Source of the DNA: Caldilineae bacterium
GTDB taxonomy: Bacteria > Chloroflexota > Anaerolineae > J102
Assembly (NCBI GenBank): GCA_011192085.1
Contig: DUEQ01000068.1
Location: 1-9,410 of the forward strand
Length of the DNA: 9,410 nucleotides
Direction of reading: 5' to 3'
Program-made: the position numbers and the translations under genes
The notes under the pieces: model-generated
What the model was told of the DNA's origin: nothing
What the model saw: the letters and a program-made list of their open reading frames with translations, nothing else
Databases searched by the model: none
Shown here: one piece after another, positions 6,692 through 9,410 of the stretch
Layout of the letters: the number at the start of each line of letters is the position of its first letter
Numbering within the stretch: the first letter of the stretch is position 1

Positions 6692-8419
6692 TTACCAGGC
6701 CAGGGTTTGACCCGCCGCGGCGAACGCGCGCATGGCTCCCTGGATGGCGGAAGGCCGGTTCACCTCCAGAAAAACCGCCGTGGGCGCGCCCCAATGCCCC
6801 TCGGCACCCTGTCCCTCCACCAAGAGGATGTGCCGTCCCTCGCTCAGGCCCGATGTGTCGATGGTCGCGATCACATCCTCGACCTGGGCGTCGAATGCGC
6901 CGTCAGCTGCGCGCATGGGATAGACGACGCCCCCCGCCCATGAAGGTGCGTCGATGGCGTAGCGTGCGGCCCGAATGATCTGCACAGGCTCCTCGCCATG
7001 CCCACCGCTGAAATAGCGACCGTCATCCAGGGTTGCGGTCAGGGTGATGACCTCGCCCCCATCGACAGAAGTCGCGCTCACAGCCACATTCAGGACGTCG
7101 GGGCCTTTGGAGATTTGATAGGGACGTCGCGCGGCTTTGAACGCGTAGCGCAGCGCGGGCATGTTTTTTGGAAGAATATCCGTTTCGAAAGTGCGACAAT
7201 CCTGGAAAAACGCATCCCCCAGCTCGAAAGTGTAGCTCGCCACGCCCAACTCGCCGTACATGAAATCATCGGTCGTGCCCGAGGCGCTATAAAGGCAGTC
7301 GCTGCACACCTCATAGCCATTGAAAAAACCGAACTTGCGGCCCAGAGTGGCCAGATCCGCCTTGTTGGGCGCGTCCTGCGCGTCAGTCCAGGCCCAGGGA
7401 AAGAGCACCAACTCGCTGTAACTGTGCAGAGTAATGAACACCCCCTCGGCGTCCAGGGGCGCGGGATCATCGTCGTTGGGCCCGCGCTGGTCGGAGAAAA
7501 GGCTGCGCGCGTAGTTTTCGATGGCCTGCACCTCGGGCTCGGACGCAGGGCCGGGGCCATGATAGGTCTCGATGCAGGAATCGCTGCTGGATCCACCCCG
7601 ATTCCATTTGAAACTGCTATTGCGGTTCAGATCCACGCCATAGTAGTAGCCCCATCCCACCTCATCATAAGCGCAGCCGTCATCGTTATCCGTGTTCTTG
7701 CGCCACAACTCGCCCGCTTCCGCGCGTTTACGGCCATCGGGGTTGGCGTGGGGAATGAGATGAAATTCATAATGGTCCAGCAGCCAGGTGATGTCGGGAT
7801 TCGCACCGTAGCCATCGACCAGCCACTCCGCGAAACGGGTCGCCAGCTCCGCGGTCGCGTACTCGCGAGCGTGAATGGCCGCGATCATGAAGAACTTGGG
7901 CTTGGGGCCGGAAACGTTCCGGTTGGTGAGGATAAGCGCGTGGATGTCATACCCCTCTCCCCCACCCGGCGTCGCCTTTTCCCAACTATCCCCCACATCC
8001 CGCCAGAGGGCCAGTTGGGGATGGGTGGTCGCCATCGCGGCGAGATCGCGATAGGTCTCCTCCACGGTGCGATAACAAGGATAGCCCGGAATGCCCGACC
8101 GCTGTTCGGGGGAAAGCAGCAGGCTGAGATAAACCCGCTGGGTGAGCGGCGGTTCGGTCTCGATGCGCACCCCCTGCGCTTGCAGCCGTCGCATATCCCG
8201 AGGAGCGAGTCGGGCGACGAAGAAACCTTCATCGTGATTCACCTTCCAGACATCCAGTTGAGCAGCGAGCGCGTTCAACTGCGCCCGGTCTTCGAAATAC
8301 ACCCGCGCGATCTGGGCTTCTCGCCCGCCCGGGCCCTGAGCCGACGCGACCGTCGTCCACAGTCCCGCGACCAGCAGCGCCAAAACCGCCGCCTTCCAAA
8401 CCACAAGACGCCAACGCAT
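6692..8419 (-). CDS. Exported M14-family zinc carboxypeptidase (carboxypeptidase T-like)
   Basis: This 575-residue exported metalloprotease removes C-terminal residues from peptides. A signal peptide (1-27, ending ASA before Gln28) is followed by a pro-region (about 36-110) and the M14 catalytic domain (about 115-435). Zinc ligands are His183 and Glu186 (IHAREYA) and His332 (TLHSYSE). Arg240 (ELWRKN), Asn265 and Arg266 (VDLNRN) match the substrate-binding residues of carboxypeptidase A. Tyr377 and the catalytic Glu399 (TFELGD) are also present, so the enzyme should be active. Six cysteines (115, 249, 282, 372, 375, 408) could form three disulfides. Residues 440-555 form a beta-rich C-terminal domain with IDTSGLSEGRH, as seen after bacterial exported peptidases. 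A GTG at 8425 would also open the frame, but the AGGAGG is 8 nt before the ATG at 8419 and only 2 nt before the GTG, so ATG is chosen. It follows the rhomboid gene by 23 bp. Confidence 0.94.
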   Translation of the reverse strand: MRWRLVVWKAAVLALLVAGLWTTVASAQGPGGREAQIARVYFEDRAQLNALAAQLDVWKVNHDEGFFVARLAPRDMRRLQAQGVRIETEPPLTQRVYLSLLLSPEQRSGIPGYPCYRTVEETYRDLAAMATTHPQLALWRDVGDSWEKATPGGGEGYDIHALILTNRNVSGPKPKFFMIAAIHAREYATAELATRFAEWLVDGYGANPDITWLLDHYEFHLIPHANPDGRKRAEAGELWRKNTDNDDGCAYDEVGWGYYYGVDLNRNSSFKWNRGGSSSDSCIETYHGPGPASEPEVQAIENYARSLFSDQRGPNDDDPAPLDAEGVFITLHSYSELVLFPWAWTDAQDAPNKADLATLGRKFGFFNGYEVCSDCLYSASGTTDDFMYGELGVASYTFELGDAFFQDCRTFETDILPKNMPALRYAFKAARRPYQISKGPDVLNVAVSATSVDGGEVITLTATLDDGRYFSGGHGEEPVQIIRAARYAIDAPSWAGGVVYPMRAADGAFDAQVEDVIATIDTSGLSEGRHILLVEGQGAEGHWGAPTAVFLEVNRPSAIQGAMRAFAAAGQTLAW

Positions 8420-8427
8420 GAACACGC

Positions 8428-8433
8428 CCTCCT
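8428..8433 (-). promoter_or_regulatory. Shine-Dalgarno deciding the carboxypeptidase start
   Basis: On the minus strand AGGAGG lies 8 nt before the ATG at 8419. The in-frame GTG at 8425 would be only 2 nt away, too close for initiation. The site lies in the 23-bp gap after the rhomboid stop, consistent with a two-gene transcript. Confidence 0.8.
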
Positions 8434-8442
8434 CGCCTAGGG

Positions 8443-9234
8443 CTATCCTGCTCCCCCCAGCGCCATGGCGGCCCCCAGGAACAAGAGCATGATCGTCACC
8501 GCGGTGAGGAGCGAGATCAGCGCGGGGCGTTCATTTTTCAGCTCCAACATGAGCCCGAGATCCCGCACGCCCAACCTAGGACCGCCGAACCAGGCGAATA
8601 ACGTCCCTCCGATCAGCCCGCCCATGTGCCCCCAGTTATCGATGCCCGGCGAGAGACCGATAACGAGGTTGACTGCGGCGATGAACACGATGTTGGCCAG
8701 CGAACGCCGGGCCGCATCGCCGAAGAGGTCGCGATGCAGATAGAGAAAGACCCCCTGCGCTCCCAGCAGGCCGAAAATGGCCGTGGAAGCGCCCAGGGAA
8801 TTGTAGGGCGAGAGGATGAAGGAAAGCGTATTTCCCGCGAATCCCGCCACCACATAGAGCAACAGAAAACGCCAGCCGCCATAGAACCGCTCCAAACTGG
8901 GCCCCAGCACATAGAGAGCGTACATATTGAACCCGATGTGGAAAATGGAGCCATGCAGGAGCATGGGAGTGAACAAACGCCACCACTCTCCCGCCATGAT
9001 GGCCGCGTTGCTTTTCAAACCCCAGGCCGTCACCAGGCTGACGCCCATCACTTGGGGACCAAAGGTTTGTAGCAGATACACGCTCGCCGTGACGGCCATG
9101 AGCGCGTACGTAACTCGAGGCGGGTGCGCGGGCAATTGCACCGGGCGCAAAGATCGCGTCGGGGGAGGGGATCCGGTTGGGGGTGACGAGTCAGGCCCGA
9201 CGCCCGGGCCTTTGGGAGGATATTGAAAGCTCAT
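8443..9234 (-). CDS. Rhomboid-family intramembrane serine protease
   Basis: This 263-residue polytopic protease cleaves transmembrane segments inside the bilayer. Ser150 in LGASTAIFGLLGA is the nucleophile and His203 in NWGHMGGLIGG its partner. Asn103 and His99 in FHIGFNMYALYVLG (99-112) are the oxyanion-site residues. The conserved loop motif WWRLFTP is at 84-90. Six or seven membrane helices are visible (about 41-58, 91-110, 121-143, 149-166, 178-196, 200-217, 237-259). The first 40 residues are a Pro-rich cytoplasmic tail. Thr151 replaces the glycine usual after the catalytic serine (GASG). The frame extends to a TTG at 9270, but that TTG is the predicted -35 itself, and the ATG at 9234 sits where transcription should begin, so ATG is chosen. 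The next gene downstream is the carboxypeptidase, 23 bp away. The substrate is unknown. Confidence 0.94.
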   Translation of the reverse strand: MSFQYPPKGPGVGPDSSPPTGSPPPTRSLRPVQLPAHPPRVTYALMAVTASVYLLQTFGPQVMGVSLVTAWGLKSNAAIMAGEWWRLFTPMLLHGSIFHIGFNMYALYVLGPSLERFYGGWRFLLLYVVAGFAGNTLSFILSPYNSLGASTAIFGLLGAQGVFLYLHRDLFGDAARRSLANIVFIAAVNLVIGLSPGIDNWGHMGGLIGGTLFAWFGGPRLGVRDLGLMLELKNERPALISLLTAVTIMLLFLGAAMALGGAG

Positions 9235-9241
9235 AGCGTCA

Positions 9242-9270
9242 AGGATAGCAGGTCTGAGGAGCGACGTCAA
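9242..9270 (-). promoter_or_regulatory. Rhomboid-operon promoter, predicted leaderless
   Basis: Reading the minus strand, TTGACG (9270-9265), a 17-bp spacer and TATCCT (9247-9242) form a plausible sigma-70 promoter with five of six and four of six consensus matches. Only 7 nt separate the -10 from the ATG at 9234, so the start of transcription should coincide with the start codon. No Shine-Dalgarno precedes this ATG, as expected for a leaderless message. Confidence 0.55.
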
Positions 9271-9410
9271 AGGCGCGGGTTACAAAGGGAGCGTTGAAAA
9301 ATCGGGGCAAAGGCCGGCGGATTCGCGATCCGGCTGGTCGCAAGATGTCACAATCATGGTTACTACTAAGGTGGCTCGGTCAATTCAAGGCAGAACCGCG
9401 AAGACATGAA
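9271..9410. other. Intergenic sequence, no supported gene
   Basis: This 140-bp end of the window lies upstream of the rhomboid promoter. A short imperfect hairpin (CGGAT at 9318-9322 with ATCCG at 9328-9332) is present, and on the minus strand a run of five T (9300-9296) follows about 18 nt later, too far for a classical terminator. A plus-strand gene may begin at the ATG at 9406, but only five bases are visible and no Shine-Dalgarno precedes it. Confidence 0.3.

Noticed and set aside
6998..8440. A 480-codon plus-strand frame opposite the carboxypeptidase
   Set aside because: The minus strand encodes a complete M14 enzyme with all catalytic residues and a strong Shine-Dalgarno. The plus-strand frame has no recognisable domain and is a GC-bias shadow.
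9235..9270. N-terminal extension of the rhomboid protein to a TTG at 9270
   Set aside because: The TTG forms the -35 hexamer and there is no Shine-Dalgarno upstream of it. The ATG at 9234 gives a normal-length protein and sits at the predicted transcription start.
9296..9332. Hairpin plus T-run on the minus strand as a rho-independent terminator
   Set aside because: The perfect stem is only five base pairs and the T-run begins about 18 nt after it, outside normal terminator geometry.
9356..9409. A 17-codon plus-strand ORF whose TGA overlaps an ATG at 9406 (ATGA)
   Set aside because: It could be a leader peptide coupled to a gene right of the window, but no Shine-Dalgarno or promoter supports it and the putative downstream gene is not visible.

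Overview
The window reads as a chromosomal segment of a GC-rich bacterium, most likely an aerobic or facultatively aerobic member of the Chloroflexota (Anaerolineae/Caldilineae/Ardenticatenia-like). This is inference. It rests on very large exported proteins with Thr-Pro linkers joined to beta-propellers, a YLPLVL tract just before such a linker, a zinc-ribbon/single-TM/TolB-propeller protein, and a heme o synthase that implies a heme-copper oxidase. No phage, transposase, CRISPR, tRNA or rRNA signal was seen.

Layout. Six genes fill the window. On the plus strand are: (1) a 1109-residue exported protein with six SdrD-B-like Ca-loop repeats, a Thr-Pro hinge and a seven-bladed YVTN propeller (70-3399); (2) 19 bp further on, a 510-residue zinc-ribbon/TM/TolB-propeller protein (3419-4951), probably in the same operon; (3) a 145-residue three-TM protein of unknown function with a perfect Shine-Dalgarno (5043-5480); (4) after a 253-bp intergenic region with a near-consensus sigma-70 promoter, heme o synthase ctaB (5734-6681). 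On the minus strand, converging on ctaB with only 10 bp between stop codons, are (5) an exported M14 zinc carboxypeptidase (6692-8419) and, upstream of it, (6) a rhomboid intramembrane protease (8443-9234). Their 23-bp spacing suggests one transcript. The last 140 bp upstream of the rhomboid promoter hold no supported gene.

How they fit together. Five of the six products are exported or membrane proteins and the sixth has an N-terminal membrane anchor, so this is a cell-envelope neighbourhood. Genes 1 and 2 share a plan: a membrane-proximal part, a Pro/Thr linker and a C-terminal propeller outside the cell. All cysteines in the window lie either in the cytoplasmic zinc ribbon (4) or in exported domains in even numbers (10, 4 and 6), which suggests oxidative folding outside the membrane. 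The rhomboid and carboxypeptidase could act in sequence on exported substrates, but nothing in the sequence proves this.

Most notable points: a 96-residue stalk repeat with one cysteine pair and one Ca loop in each of five successive copies; a rhomboid promoter placed so that the transcript should begin at the ATG (leaderless); and a cluster of CGTCA/TGACG motifs in front of ctaB, with the longer form TTGACGTC also overlapping the rhomboid -35.
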